Below are positions 35,674 through 46,616 of a DNA stretch of 64,000 nt, in pieces; within the stretch, counting starts at the first letter, position 1; the number at the start of each line of letters is the position of its first letter. Below the pieces are notes generated by a model that saw only the letters and a program-made list of their open reading frames with translations, made no database searches and was not told the DNA's origin. Position numbers and translations under genes: made by a program. Source of the stretch: Platismatia glauca (lineage: Eukaryota; Ascomycota; Lecanoromycetes; Lecanorales; Parmeliaceae); contig OY745763.1 in the NCBI GenBank assembly GCA_963556305.1, forward strand, positions 740,293 through 804,292, written 5' to 3'.

Positions 35674-36423
35674 CTATCTGAGCAATATTTTATCGAGGAG
35701 GGTATTCACGTCGCCAAGTGTACGCTTTTGCTTGGAACAAGGCCCTCCGGCAACCCAGCAGGATCCTTGCCAGCTCTCAGACTCTGCAAGCGATATATTA
35801 GCATCTCGAAGCGCAGGACAGGATATCGCGAAATTAGGTCTGCTTACCAGCTTCAAGGTTTTGGCTGGGCTGGCCGATAGCCTCGGCGACTACCTCTGCT
35901 GTGCGCTTGAGTTTGGAGCAGGGTTCTCCGGCGAGCCAGCAGAACCCATGCGTGCTCCCATGAGTTGATGCTAAGCGACCTGTTAGCATTGGACCATTTA
36001 TAGCAGGGCAGAGGGGACGTAGATCAACTTACGATTTGCAGTAGGAAGGGTTGGAGGATTGTCGCAAGAATCGAGAGCTTGACGCTTGGCCTTTGAGCAG
36101 GACGCTCCAGTGGCGTGACACGGACGAGCTTCTGGATCGGCAGCTACAAAAGCTTCGGCGGTAGCCTCTGCGAGAGCGAGAGCGTCACGTCTGGCTTTCG
36201 AGCAAGGCTCACCAGCGCGGTAACAGAATCCGTTACAGCTTTGGGCTTCAGCTATGGCTTCAGCGGCGGCTTCGGCAGCACGCTTCAGTATGGAGCATGG
36301 CCCGCCGGTTCGGTAACAGTATTCGCGCGAGCTCATTGCTTCATGCGCCGGATCTGCGATTGCGGCACCTCCAACCGAGGCAATTGCGAGGAGTAAAGTG
36401 AAGATGATGCTCGTGAGCTTCAT
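35674..36423 (-). CDS. Alpha-type peptide mating pheromone precursor with five repeats
   Basis: Exons 36423-36033, 35970-35848 and 35783-35674 give 207 residues. The N-terminus is a signal peptide (MKLTSIIFTLLLAIASVGGA). Five repeats follow, each with two cysteines six residues apart and a dibasic Kex2-type site: YCYRTGGPCSILKR, FCYRAGEPCSKARR, PCHATGASCSKAKR, FCWLAGEPCSKLKR and SCWVAGGPCSKQKR. Between them lie Ala/Glu-rich spacers (AAEAAAEAIAEAQ) suited to Ste13-type dipeptidyl trimming. The CYRxGEPC core matches the alpha-pheromone core known in Hypocreales. Introns split the third from the fourth and the fourth from the fifth repeat. The repeats are unusually unlike one another, and the third lacks the aromatic residue and Gly-Pro. 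Mature ends are inferred. Confidence 0.88.
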
Positions 36424-37773
36424 GGTGATCTCTATTGTTATTTGGAATTGATGTATGCTTGTAGGAAGATGTTTGCTTGTAGAAGAATGTTGAATGAGTG
36501 ACCGTTGTCAGAAGAAGATAGATATTGAACAGGGTTAGAAGAGAAAATGTATGAGAGAAGAAGATTCTAGGATATCGAGGTCGAGGAAGAGATCTTTATA
36601 GGGCGCAGACAAGAACTCAGGACGTCACAATCGTCAATAAGCTTTGAGAAGTGAAAGGTTTTCAATAAAGAAAAGGACTTCTCAAAAGATTCCTGGAGAC
36701 CAAACGTTGCAGAATCAGCTGTCAATAAGATACACCAAGGCCTGCTGTTTTGTCAATAAGACTTGGGTATCGATAATGGCGACGGAGAGTGACAATGGCA
36801 TAGGAGTACTTTGTATCTGGAGTCATGACGGAGACGGGATTTCCAAGTCTGTGTAAGTGGTCATCGAAGAAATCTGCGCCCCTTTAACATTGCTGTTAGA
36901 GCAGAAATACCCAGGACTTGAATGGATCTGGATTCCAAAAGCCAAAAGCATGGTTTCAGAGTGTGCGTCAAGAGTGACCGTTGCGAGCCTGCTCATAGAA
37001 TTCGACTTGTCAAGAACGAGGTGGCGATAATAAGGTCTTTTGGCATTGGGTTTGATTATTGATACCCCAATCCAGTAAGGTCGTGTTTAAACGCTAACCT
37101 CGATTGGGCCACAAAAGCGATAAAAGAACTCGACCACCAAACTTGACGTCAAATCGATCTAAACGACGTAGGATTTTTCGACTCTGGACGACCATCTTTT
37201 GCGACCACCTGTAATTTTCGTTGTGAGATATCTGGCTGGCCCGGAAGATCAACAAGCCACACACACGACACTTGTTCAAAACTGAATTGCGGATTATAGA
37301 AGATCGATGCCAGTATACTTTGGCGATGAACAAAGAACGGGAGACGCAAAAGGAGCTACTCTGGACAGGCTAAGGACTGGAAGATGTAGAGTAAGAAACA
37401 ATGTATGTTGGCACATATGTCATTTGACGCAAAGAAGCCTTTTGGTCTTAGTCCGTGGCCGCCCCATAAGTACCTATTCTTGCAGTACTTGTCTCTTGTC
37501 ATATTAAGTCAGCGTGGGAGACAGGGGCCCAGTTGATTCACCAGTTAATTCAGGATGGCGTCGATATTGACTATAGGTGTAGAGAATGCTGTGGTGAATG
37601 TGGAATTGTGAACGTAGGTAAGCTCGTAAGGTAGTTGCAATCACTAGGAACAAGTCGATTTGCTAGCGCGTTAGAACGCTTGGCATCAACTGGTCCGGGC
37701 ATGCTGCGTTATCCGCCAACCCTTTAAACGGAGGAAATCCATCCTCAACCTCTTTCCTTGGTCAACATTCGCA
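36424..37773. other. 1.35-kb spacer between pheromone gene and IDH1
   Basis: The right flank of the pheromone start (36424-36640) should be its promoter and 5' leader. The word gtcaataag recurs at about 36632, 36721 and 36754. The remaining frames are short and unrecognised. The part just before 37774 is the IDH1 promoter. Confidence 0.45.
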
Positions 37774-39207
37774 ATGCTGTCTCGAACGCCTACAAGTCTG
37801 CCAAAGGTATGGGCGAGGTCCATCTTGAGCTTCTTATGTACAGGCTACTAATCACCGCGGTGGCTTTTCAGTCCCTCCGTCAGGGCCTGAAGGCTTCATC
37901 ACCATGGCGCGCCGCCCCACCAATTGCAAGGAGTACAACCCGTGGAGATCCAAGAAATCACAATTGACTGACCTCTCCGCTAGCTATGGCTACAGTGCAG
38001 TCCGATATCTTCAAGCCAACTAAGTTTGGTGGGAAATACACAACGACACTTATACCTGGTTAGCGATTGCCCTTCAATTCCCATTTCACCTTTGAGGCTC
38101 CTTACACGAGAATGCAGGTGACGGTATTGGTACTGAGGTTGCCGAATCCGTGAAGACTATCTTCAAGGCCGATAACGTACCTATTGAGTGGGAGCAGATC
38201 GACGTCACTGGAGTCGAGTCTGGAGATAAACATTCCGAGGAGCTTTTCCGGGAGTCAATAGCTTCTTTGAAGAGGAACAAACTCGGTCTAAAGGGTGAGA
38301 AAACTCCTTTGCGTTTGCAAGAGGCCTTTCCTGAGATATTGCCAAGGTATCTTACACACTCCTGTCGAGAGGTCTGGCCACCAGTCTTTCAACGTTGCAC
38401 TGCGACAAGAACTCGACATTTATGCGTCTATTGTCCTCATCAAAAACATCCCTGGCTATAAAACTCGGCATGATAATGTGGATTTGTGTATAATTCGAGA
38501 AAACACTGAAGGCGAATATTCGGGTCTGGAGCATCAATCTGTCTCAGGTGTTGTCGAATCCCTTAAAGTTATCACAAGAGCGAAATCGGAGCGGATCGCC
38601 AAGTTCGCTTTCAGCTTCGCCCTTGCTAATCACAGGCAAAAGGTCACATGTATACACAAGGCGAACATCATGAAGCTTGCCGACGGTCTTTTCAGGGATA
38701 CGTTCCACAAAGTTGCCCAGGATTATCCGACATTGACGGTCAATGACATGATAGTCGACAACGCCTCGATGCAAGCTGTTTCCAGACCTCAGCAATTTGA
38801 CGTCATGGTTATGCCCAATCTCTACGGTGGCATCCTGTCGAATGTAGGTGCTGCGCTCGTTGGCGGCCCGGGTATTGTGCCGGGCTGCAACATGGGTCGT
38901 GACGTGGCAGTGTTCGAGCCAGGGTGTCGACATGTTGGCCTCGATATCAAGGGAAAGGATCAAGCCAATCCCACAGCGATGCTCTTGTCCGGATCAATGC
39001 TTCTCCGCCATCTAGGTCTTGATGAACACGCAAACCGCATATCGAAAGCCGTATATGATGTTATCAAAGAAGGGTAAGAAATCCTTCTAAGATCAATCCA
39101 CAGCTGCTGATATGAATGGTAGCAAAACGAGGACTCGAGACATGGGTGGCAACAACACCACCCACGACTTCACACGGTCTGTCCTGGACCACATGGAATC
39201 GACCTGA
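37774..39207 (+). CDS. IDH1: NAD-dependent isocitrate dehydrogenase, regulatory subunit 1 (mitochondrial)
   Basis: Oxidatively decarboxylates isocitrate in the TCA cycle as an Idh1/Idh2 octamer; subunit 1 binds the allosteric effectors. Six exons (37774-37806, 37872-37941, 37984-38058, 38118-38294, 38347-39073, 39123-39207) give 388 residues. A basic presequence (MLSRTPTSLPKSLRQGLKAS) is followed by TTTLIPGDGIGTEVAESV, LHTPVERSGHQSFNVALRQE, IRENTEGEYSGLEHQSV, NIMKLADGLFRD and VMPNLYGGILSNVGAALVGG, ending DMGGNNTTHDFTRSVLDH. The serine-bearing substrate region SGHQSFNVALR is of the Idh1 type rather than the Idh2 catalytic type. All five junctions are in phase. Confidence 0.96.
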
Positions 39208-39415
39208 GCTCTGTGTAGACGGATGTACATAGTATTGAATACCCAGGAGAGAAGAGTCAAATGTTTAAATGAGTACAGTGCGTTTGGTGGCTGCTTTCAG
39301 CATTGCTCACAGCTACCATTATCAAGAGAGAAGCCGGTTCATACGTGCAAAAATCTCAAGCGATTCTTCCCAGAGCGCCATGCTGAACAATGAGTGATTG
39401 GAAAACCTTACACCG

Positions 39416-40308
39416 TCACCATGCAATTCTTCTTCTCCTCCCACTGAATTTCGAGCTGTTCTTCACAACCTTGCCTTTCCTCTCCATCTGCTCCTTCTTC
39501 TTTAAGATCCACTGCTTACTTCCCTTTGTTACCATATTCTCTGCCCTTCTCCTTTCCAGATTGGTTTTCCCTCTTTGCACAACATCTACCCCTGCCATGC
39601 CCTCCACCACTCCCTCAATGGCTCCACCCCCAACATTCAATACCAAATAGACCTTTGCATTCTTCGTCCCAGCTCCATCCTCCAGCAAACCCGCTCCAAA
39701 CCCCGCTTTGATAGCCGCCGCGCTGACCATGGTCCTCTGCGCCTCGTTCTTCGGGTAAAATTGGCAGACCGCCTTGCCTCCTCTTCTTAGACTCGCGTAC
39801 AGACCGTTGAAGAAGCGCGCGAGTCGGCCTTGCGGGCTGGTATCACTGCTTTCGGCGTTGCAAAGCCATTGAACAGCGCTGATACTGACAGCCGCATCGA
39901 AAGTCCCCGCCCTGAACGGTACGCCCTGCCCGATATCGGCGAGTAGGAGATCGCCGTCGACGTCTCGCTGCAAGGCAATGTCAAGCATGGACGCGGAGAT
40001 ATCCATGCCGAACCAGATATGAGGGCCCCCGTCGGATGGCGGCACCGAGGAAAGGATCTCGCCCGAGAGACCAGAACCACAGCCGACGTCGAGGACCAGG
40101 GATGGACAGGGCAGGGAGAGGAGCTCGAGGGCGCGCTTGGTCATTTCAACCTGTACATTTTGTATGCGGGAGGACGTAGTGTACTTGCGAGACTCGGAGT
40201 CATTGTAGAAGAGGTCGGGAGGGCTAGGAGACGGTCAACAGGGTCAAGGTGGGGCGGAGGAATGGCTGTAGAGCAGGGGGTTTACAGTGTGTCTTCTGGA
40301 CGAGACAT
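39416..40308 (-). CDS. BUD23: 18S rRNA (guanine-N7)-methyltransferase Bud23
   Basis: Methylates a guanine of 18S rRNA during 40S maturation and requires Trm112. Exons 40308-40286 and 40223-39416 give 276 residues (yeast about 275). The spliced start is MSRPEDTLPPDLFYNDSESR, then KYTTSSRIQNVQ. SAM motif I is VLDVGCGSGLSGEIL, followed by WFGMDISASMLDIAL, LLADIGQGVPFRAGTFDAAV and the Bud23-specific ISAVQWLCNAE. The basic C-terminus (KGSKQWILKKKEQMERKGK, then RRRRIAW) is the family nucleolar tail. Its partner TRM112 is in the same window at 21 kb. It is divergent from SVP26 across 220 bases. Confidence 0.96.
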
Positions 40309-40528
40309 GGTAGGAGCTGCTTCTTGTCACCCTCATATCAAATATGTCGAAATACAAGACCAAGGAAGGAGTGGAGCGGAGAGGAGGACGAGGAAGGAAA
40401 GAGGGAGGAGCAGGTGAATTAAACTCTTTTTTTCTCTTTGCCGAGCGCCAGCGGAGCGGAGCAAGCTGTCCTCGCTCCGCACTCCCAAGCTTCAACCTTG
40501 ACCTCATGGACACGTCGCCCATCAAGAT
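40309..40528. promoter_or_regulatory. Divergent promoter region BUD23/SVP26
   Basis: 220 bases between opposite start codons, containing a long purine-rich plus-strand stretch (40365-40415). An out-of-frame upstream ATG at 40506 precedes the SVP26 start. Confidence 0.5.
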
Positions 40529-41392
40529 ATGTGGATCCTCCCTCTGGTCGGTTATACGGGGGTGCTGCTCGGCTTCGGATTCCTCACCCTGGCCATAGGT
40601 ATCTACCCAATGGCTCCCCCCCCATCCCCGCCGTGATCCCCATCCCCCACGCCCGCCACCCAAACCCCCGTCGACGCCCACGCTGACACCGTCACCCACA
40701 GCAAGCGGACTCTACTACCTCTCCGAACTGGTCGAAGAGCACACCGTCTTCGCCCGCAAGCTCCTCACGCGCCTCATCTACGCCACCGTCGCCGTCCAGA
40801 CGCTCCTGGCGCTGGTCGACCGCTTCCCCCTGCTCCCCTCCCTCGTGAGCATCGCCAGCCATGCCGTCTACATGGGCAACCTGCGCCATTTCCCCATCGT
40901 CAAACTGACCGATCCCGTCTTCGTGCTGTCGTGCGGCAAGCCTGCCCTGCCCGTGCCCCCGTCCGAGCGCTTCGAACTGACGGAATCAAAACAGTCCTCG
41001 TCCTCGTCAACCACTTCCTCTGGTTCCGCCACTTTTCGACCCCCCCGTCGCCCTCGTCGTCATCTCGCTATCCGTCATCCATCTACGACCGCCCGGAAAT
41101 CCCCACCTTCACCGAAATCGCTTCCTACTTCGGTATCTGTGTCTGGCTCGTCCCGTTCGCCCTCTTCGTGTCGCTGAGCGCTGGTGAGAATGTGCTCCCG
41201 AGTATGGGCAGTGAGTATGCTACGGGGGGAAGTCTCGGGACGGGCGATGGGAGCTTGGGCGGCGGTGGCGATGGGAGAGCCCGGAGGAAAAAGGGTTTGG
41301 TGAAAGCCGCGGTCGATTGGGTCTTCGAGTGGGTCGGAGAGACTGGGGGATTACTGGGGCTTTGGAGGGGAGAGAAAGCCAGGAGGTTTTAG
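40529..41392 (+). CDS. SVP26: Svp26/TEX261 ER cargo adaptor with a GC-AG intron
   Basis: Integral membrane adaptor that loads mannosyltransferases and other Golgi proteins into COPII vesicles. Exons 40529-40598, 40702-40935 and 40995-41392 give 233 residues. Membrane segments are visible in LPLVGYTGVLLGFGFLTLAI, YATVAVQTLLALVDRF, FVLSCVLVLVNHFLWFRHF and YFGICVWLVPFALFVSLSA. Conserved blocks are ASGLYYLSELVEEHTVFARK and HAVYMGNLRHFPIV. The second intron starts GCAAGC rather than GT and ends CAG; only this choice gives the family sequence SCVLVLVNHF. The C-terminal tail is Gly/Ser-rich then basic, as in fungal relatives. Confidence 0.94.
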
Positions 41393-41941
41393 CACCTGAA
41401 ACGTCTCTCGGTACTTCTCACCTGCCTCCCATGCGAGGCGAGAGCGAGAGCAGACCGCACCACCCAACAATCGTGTCTCAAGATATCGTCGATGTGTCGA
41501 AGCCGTGCGACACACCCCACCGATTTCCCGTGACAGGATTTGCTGGCAATATCGTTTAATTTCAATGACCTCTGCGTGGAGCAGTCTCTACATCCAACTC
41601 GTATCTTCATGAAAGGCATGGGTATCTAGACTATGTACACATGAATATGAGCTGGTGGCTACTGATTCGAGTGGTCATCGGCACACTTTCAATTCAAGAG
41701 TCTCAAACAGCTCATTCAGCCAAGATTCCAGACCGCTGTCTCGGATGCAGCTCAAACGCAGGCGAGGTACCGCAAGCACGTCTCAGCAAATAGGACTATC
41801 GACAGATCAACTCGAATCCCAATTCTTTGCACCTGGAGCTGTTGAATGTACCTTATCCGGACTAAATATGAGAAGTGGTAGAGCATTGTGACGTTCTTGA
41901 AATGATCAATGACGGTCGTAATTGCAGATGACTTCGTAGAG
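41393..41941. other. Convergent spacer SVP26/HMG gene
   Basis: 549 bases between two stop codons on opposite strands; no gene recognised. Confidence 0.5.
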
Positions 41942-44037
41942 TCAAGATGGTCGTGGAGTCTCGCGTTCCCGTCCAACGATTCTTCCAGCATATGCAAGGA
42001 CCGAAAGTGGATCCGCATTATGGGGAAATGGTTCATGAGTGTCATCACGTAAAAAGGAGGGGAGGGATGGTAGATTGGGATGATGCGGAGGATGCCGAGG
42101 TTCAGGAGGACCTCTTGGGATCGTCGGAGTAGCACCTCCATGCTCATGCTTAAGGCTCAAATCCCGAAGAGAAGCCCCTTCCCGAGATACATCTTGTATA
42201 TCGAACACGTTAGCCAGTTTACCGTCGCTGTCGGATCGTGGCAATGGATGTTGGCCAAATGAGATGTTGTATGGTAGTGGGAGTTGAAGAGACTCGAACT
42301 TCATACCTGTGGATGACGATGAATTGAACGGAGGCTGCGAAGGCTGATCCGAAGTGAACGATGATGCTGTCCGGCTAGCAAGAGTCTGAAGGGTTGATCG
42401 AGCCGCTGGTTCGGCGTACGACAATCCGTTACTGCCCGAATTCGGGCTCAGTGTCGCGAGCGGTGGGAGAGACAATGCAGGTCTCTTCTCTCCATCAAAA
42501 GTGGCAGGCGAGGACAGGGATGAAGCAGCGGTGCTACTACTCGATAGCAGAGAAGCTATTGACGATTTGGATGAATCCGATGCATTATACTGGACTTGTG
42601 TGGGAATGCGCGTGGACCGCCGCGGACTTTCAAGGGGGCTCCTTCGACCTCTAGACGTAATTGGCTCAATGAACGGTTCTGAAGCAAGTCCTTGCAATGT
42701 CCGCGCTTCTCTGTCTTCGAAAGGCACAATACGGGAATATTCTGACCCTGATGATGTCATCGCCATTCGCTGAGACTGTCTTTCGGCGGAAGGCCGGCTT
42801 TGGCCCGAAGTGAGGAACAGTTGGCTAGTTGAAGACCCTCTGCGAGCTGACGCTGCGGACGGCGACGCGGACAACGGCGACGTGTTACCGAGCGGAAGAA
42901 TGGAGGACAGACCTCCCCGTCTTACGGGTGGCCCGGACGTGACACTTGCAGGTGATGGAAGTCCACTGGCAGCTGAATAGAGGCCTTCTGAACTCACGGA
43001 GCCGACTCTCCGGTGCCTGAGATCGGTACTACCAGACAGAGACTCTGGGCCGTCAGGCTGGCTTACTACGCTCCCACTACTAGCTGTACTTTCCTGGGTT
43101 TCTTCTGGCGTGAGCTTTGGCCGTTTCCCATCTGGTCGCAAGTTAGTTGGCGAAGTGGTTGGGATCATGTGTACACACCTGAATTCGAAGCATGCTTTGC
43201 TTTGAACTCCGCTAAGTACTGTTGGTACTCTCTATAAGATTTGGTGGTTGTATAGTCCGCCATCTCGGCATGGTATTTCTCTTTCGCGGCGGAAGCTTCG
43301 GTCTCATATGGCTCCTTCTCTTCTGCTGGAATATCTTGCCAACGCTCCCCCACTCTTTTGGCAATGGTAGTGAACGACAGATTCTCGGGTTTCAATTCTT
43401 CTCGTATTTCTGATGCTGTTAGTAACATTCCGAAGGGGTATGAATGGTGAGGCTCACTGTTCGAGAAAATTACGTAGGCAGATGGTGGTCTTTCAGGCGC
43501 ATTCTCATCGGCCTGTTCCAAAAGAATTAGTCAGGTACCGCGCAAAGCGAAACAACGCGCAACATGTCCCCACCAAAGAAGAAGAATCTATACCTTGGGG
43601 TGACGCCGGTATTTTCTTTTGCCCCCTGCGCCGGTAGCGCCCTGGCCGTCTGTCCTGCTCTCATCTCCTCCAGTGCTCTGACGACCATCGTGATGGCCTG
43701 ATCTGCAGGGGAAGTGCAACTGCTCCACACTCACACCACGCGTTTGGGCTATCTCTCTTTGCAATACCTAAACCAACGTTAGCTCGACGCTGGCGAAAGA
43801 TGCCCATACCGCGAGGATTAAATCGACGGTTGCTGACCCGGCGATGTCCAAGCTTTACTCCCAACGCGTCCCTGACAAACCCGATTAGCCATGCACTTTT
43901 AAGCAGATAGTACGATCGTACAGATCTGATTCGGTAATTTCTAAGACCGTTTCCCAAGTTTCAAAGCCTTCTTCGCTGAATCTCTCGACATATTGTGCAA
44001 GACCCAGTCGAGAGAAAATGCGATGGAGGTCAGTCAT
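41942..44037 (-). CDS. SAM domain plus HMG-box DNA-binding protein
   Basis: Six exons (44037-43922, 43871-43838, 43767-43594, 43512-43458, 43409-43179, 43131-41942) encode 599 residues. Residues 1-60 form a SAM-type helical domain (MTDLHRIFSRLGLAQYVERF, TWETVLEITESDLDALGVKL, GHRRVLQREIAQTRG). A basic linker (GGKRKYRRHPK) leads to an HMG box at about 112-190 with RPPSAYVIFSNKIREELK, LSFTTIAKRVGERWQDI and YETEASAAKEKYHAEMADY. The remaining 400 residues are Ser/Pro-rich and disordered, ending near DPLSVLAYAGRIVGRE. This architecture occurs in filamentous-fungal HMG proteins of the Nhp10-like group. The DNA target is unknown. All five junctions keep phase. Confidence 0.9.
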
Positions 44038-44549
44038 CAACGCTGTGGGCCGTGGAGTAATCAGGATCTAATGTCCAACTTGTACGTTCGACGACGCAAA
44101 GTTCGGCGGCACAATGGCGTCTATGTGGTGTTGTAGGTCGCAGGTATCCCATGGAGTACTGGCTCTTGTGTCCACGCTCCTCCCAAGGATTGTCTGATTG
44201 TCAACCGTGGGAAGTCGTCATGCCCGGTGATCTCGATATGTCTAACTGTAGATCGAAAGTGCCCAACACATAAGATGCGCTTCTAGGTCAGACACCTAGC
44301 GAATGGGGCAGGAGAAGTCGATGCAGGCCACCGTCCCGGATGTGGTTATGGTCCGATGCCACTGGGGCGGGCAGGAGATCGTACGTTGGAAGATGGTGGA
44401 GGGGCCAACGGGGGCCTAGCTAGGGAGTCGGATGCGGACTCGGGTGATGGAAGAGTGAATGAGTTGGTGAAGAGCAAGAAAGCGTGCCGACTTGGGCCAC
44501 GCTATGAGCACTGATCCAAGGACCGTCGGAGAAATAGTTGTGTGACGGA

Positions 44550-44668
44550 AGGATGGGGGTGGAGATGGGGTTGGAGATGGGGATGGGAATGGGAATGGGA
44601 ATGCGAATGGAGACGGGGATGGGGATGGAGACGGGGATGGGGATGAGGACGGGGATGGGGATGGTGAT
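44550..44668. repeat. Degenerate hexanucleotide minisatellite (GGGGATGG/GAGACG units)
   Basis: About 120 bases of imperfect 6-base units (ggggat, gggaat, ggagac), strictly purine plus T on this strand apart from single C positions. The reverse strand reads as repeated CATCCC. Non-coding on context. Confidence 0.9.
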
Positions 44669-45936
44669 CACGAATTGATAACGAGGATGCACAAAGCGAG
44701 GGGAAGGGCATTTGGAGGGTATGGAAATTGTGCATGAGGCAGCTTCATCTAACAAGTGCCTGGTGCATCGACAATTGATCGTAGATCTTGAAAGTCATCT
44801 GCATAATAATAATAATGATAATCATGGTATCGAATGGGCAGCGTGTCACATCGCAGGTCTGAGGTGGGAAAGGAAGGGAAAAAAGGGTCCAGGATGAACA
44901 GGTAATAATGAATTATGAAATGATTGCTGGCGGTAACATATAATAATAATAAGCCTCGAATCAAAGGGACGCCTGTCGTCGAGATCGTTCGATTCTCTCC
45001 CATCCGGGGACCCTCTCGAGTCTCGAGATGGGAAGCTGCCGCTAAGCCGCTTAGTCAGATCCCGTCCATCGTCTCATTCGCCGCAATCTCCATCTGGGCT
45101 GGACCCTGGACTGGCCGCCTTTCCCTCGTTGCCAACTCGCCATCACACTTTGGCAACGTCCATCGCTCTGCATCGTCGATTCTCCATGCTCAATTCTCGA
45201 TTCTCGATCTCTCGCCATCATTCCTATGTCCGGCCCTTGCCACCCCACTAACCCCACCAACCTTTCTTGCCACCCTCGACCGTCAACCTGCTTACGTCGA
45301 CCACCACACCACCTCCCACAGTCGGATCGAGCATCTCATTCGCAAGCAGCCATCGGAATCCGGATCAGAACGTCAATCTCCCAATGTCCGAACATCCGCG
45401 CTTCTCCACCTTCCAACATCGGGGCAGCATAACGCACATAACGCACACAACGCACCACGCAATGGATATCAAGTACGCCGCTCTACCCAAGAGCCATGGA
45501 GCTAATGACTAAGACACGTGACGCCCGTGCATGTCTACCGCAACGGAAGATCTTCTCCGAGGAGTCCATGGTGCAACGAGAGCTCATGTCAGTAGAAGGC
45601 AGTCGGCAATCCTCCGTCACTCATCAACGAAGCAGACGAGACCAGCAATCGTCATGCCAGAGAAGGAGGAACCGATATGCTCCGACGCTGAGATGATTGG
45701 TGGCGCAACAACCACTCAATATGATGGCGTTTCGTTGCTTGCCGTCCGCGGTCTTCTTACTACTAGTGTCCGCTGCGTTCCTCATTCCTCATGGATGAGA
45801 AAGGGAGGGGAAAGGCATGCCAATTCGTCCAATCTCCATGCTGCCTCAACAGTAATTGTGACGACGATTGCTACTTAAGGTAGTTTCCTGTTCAATGATC
45901 TAGCTCAAAGGTCAAACGACAGCGTATCTGTAAGGT

Positions 45937-45983
45937 ACCTACATTACCTACATTACCTACATATTACCTACATTACCTGCATT
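45937..45983. repeat. Tandem acctacatt repeat, about five units
   Basis: Nine-base units acctacatt repeat with one two-base interruption in a non-coding region. Confidence 0.9.
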
Positions 45984-46148
45984 GTTCCTGTGAATCGCTC
46001 GCATCGGCCTGTAGATCGGGATTTTAGATAACCTCCGGACAGTAAATTCCCTCATCCCACCCCTGATTACTCCTCTGACTGACCGCACAAGAAGTAAGAT
46101 ACCTTAGCCATGTCTCCCAACAATCGCCTGTCGGCCTCTCCGGGCGAC

Positions 46149-46203
46149 GCTGATGCTCCTGCTGATGCTCCTGCTGATGCTCCTGCTGATGCTGATGCTG
46201 ATG
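46149..46203. repeat. Codon-scale repeat gctgatgctcct
   Basis: A twelve-base unit gatgctcctgct repeats three times and is followed by gatgct units. Read in one frame it gives Asp-Ala-Pro-Ala, in another Met-Leu-Leu-Leu. The second frame is the one open into the possible small gene that follows. Confidence 0.9.
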
Positions 46204-46616
46204 CGAATCTTGCGCGAGTATGGCAATGTCATCATTCCCCCCTCCCTCCGATCTCTGCTCACCAAGCTCTTCGTCATAGGCATTTCAAGAACTAGCAAAG
46301 TATGCTTCCCGCCCGCCATCCACCCCCGTCATGACCGTCCTCGGCCATCGAGCTCGAAATGCTCATCGCCCCCATCCCCGCTCCCATCCACACCGCACCA
46401 ATGCCACCCGAGCTGACCCATGAACCCGCCGGCGCTAGGGGCGAGAGGACCGCGTCGGCCATGGAGACGCAGCTCACGGCTCTGGAGCGCAAGATCGACG
46501 ACCTGCTCACTTCCGTCGCCAGCGCGGACGCCCCCGGCTCGGAGGTCGACGACGCAGGCACCGGGAGCACCGGCCACGCGACCGGCACGGGCGAGAACCC
46601 AACCAAGACGAAATAG
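46153..46616 (+). CDS. Possible small two-exon gene, function unknown
   Basis: From the ATG at 46153 a frame reads a hydrophobic Met-Leu run, then MRILREYGNVIIPPSLRSLL and TKLFVIGISRTSK. A GTATGC donor follows (46300) and a CATCGAG acceptor (about 46350) would join it to LEMLIAPIPAPIHTAPMPPE, then METQLTALERKIDDLLTSV, a short coiled coil, ending GTGENPTKTK. The two halves look protein-like and conserved in character, but I do not recognise the family. A competing frame from the ATG at 46110 is also open. Codon composition is GC-rich, unlike neighbouring genes. Confidence 0.35.

Larger units (their letters stand above)
44038..46152. other. 2.1-kb gene-poor region with simple repeats
   Basis: The left end is the HMG-gene promoter and leader. 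The region also holds a ggggatgg-type minisatellite (44550-44668), AT-rich taa runs (44808-44825, 44938-44951) and an acctacatt repeat (45937-45983). Plus-strand frames of 80-190 codons (for example 44924-45505) are rich in Ser/His/Pro, resemble no family, and I do not call them genes. Confidence 0.45.

Noticed and set aside
44924..45505. 193-codon plus-strand frame as a gene
   Set aside because: Composition follows simple repeats. No family resemblance and no plausible exon partners.
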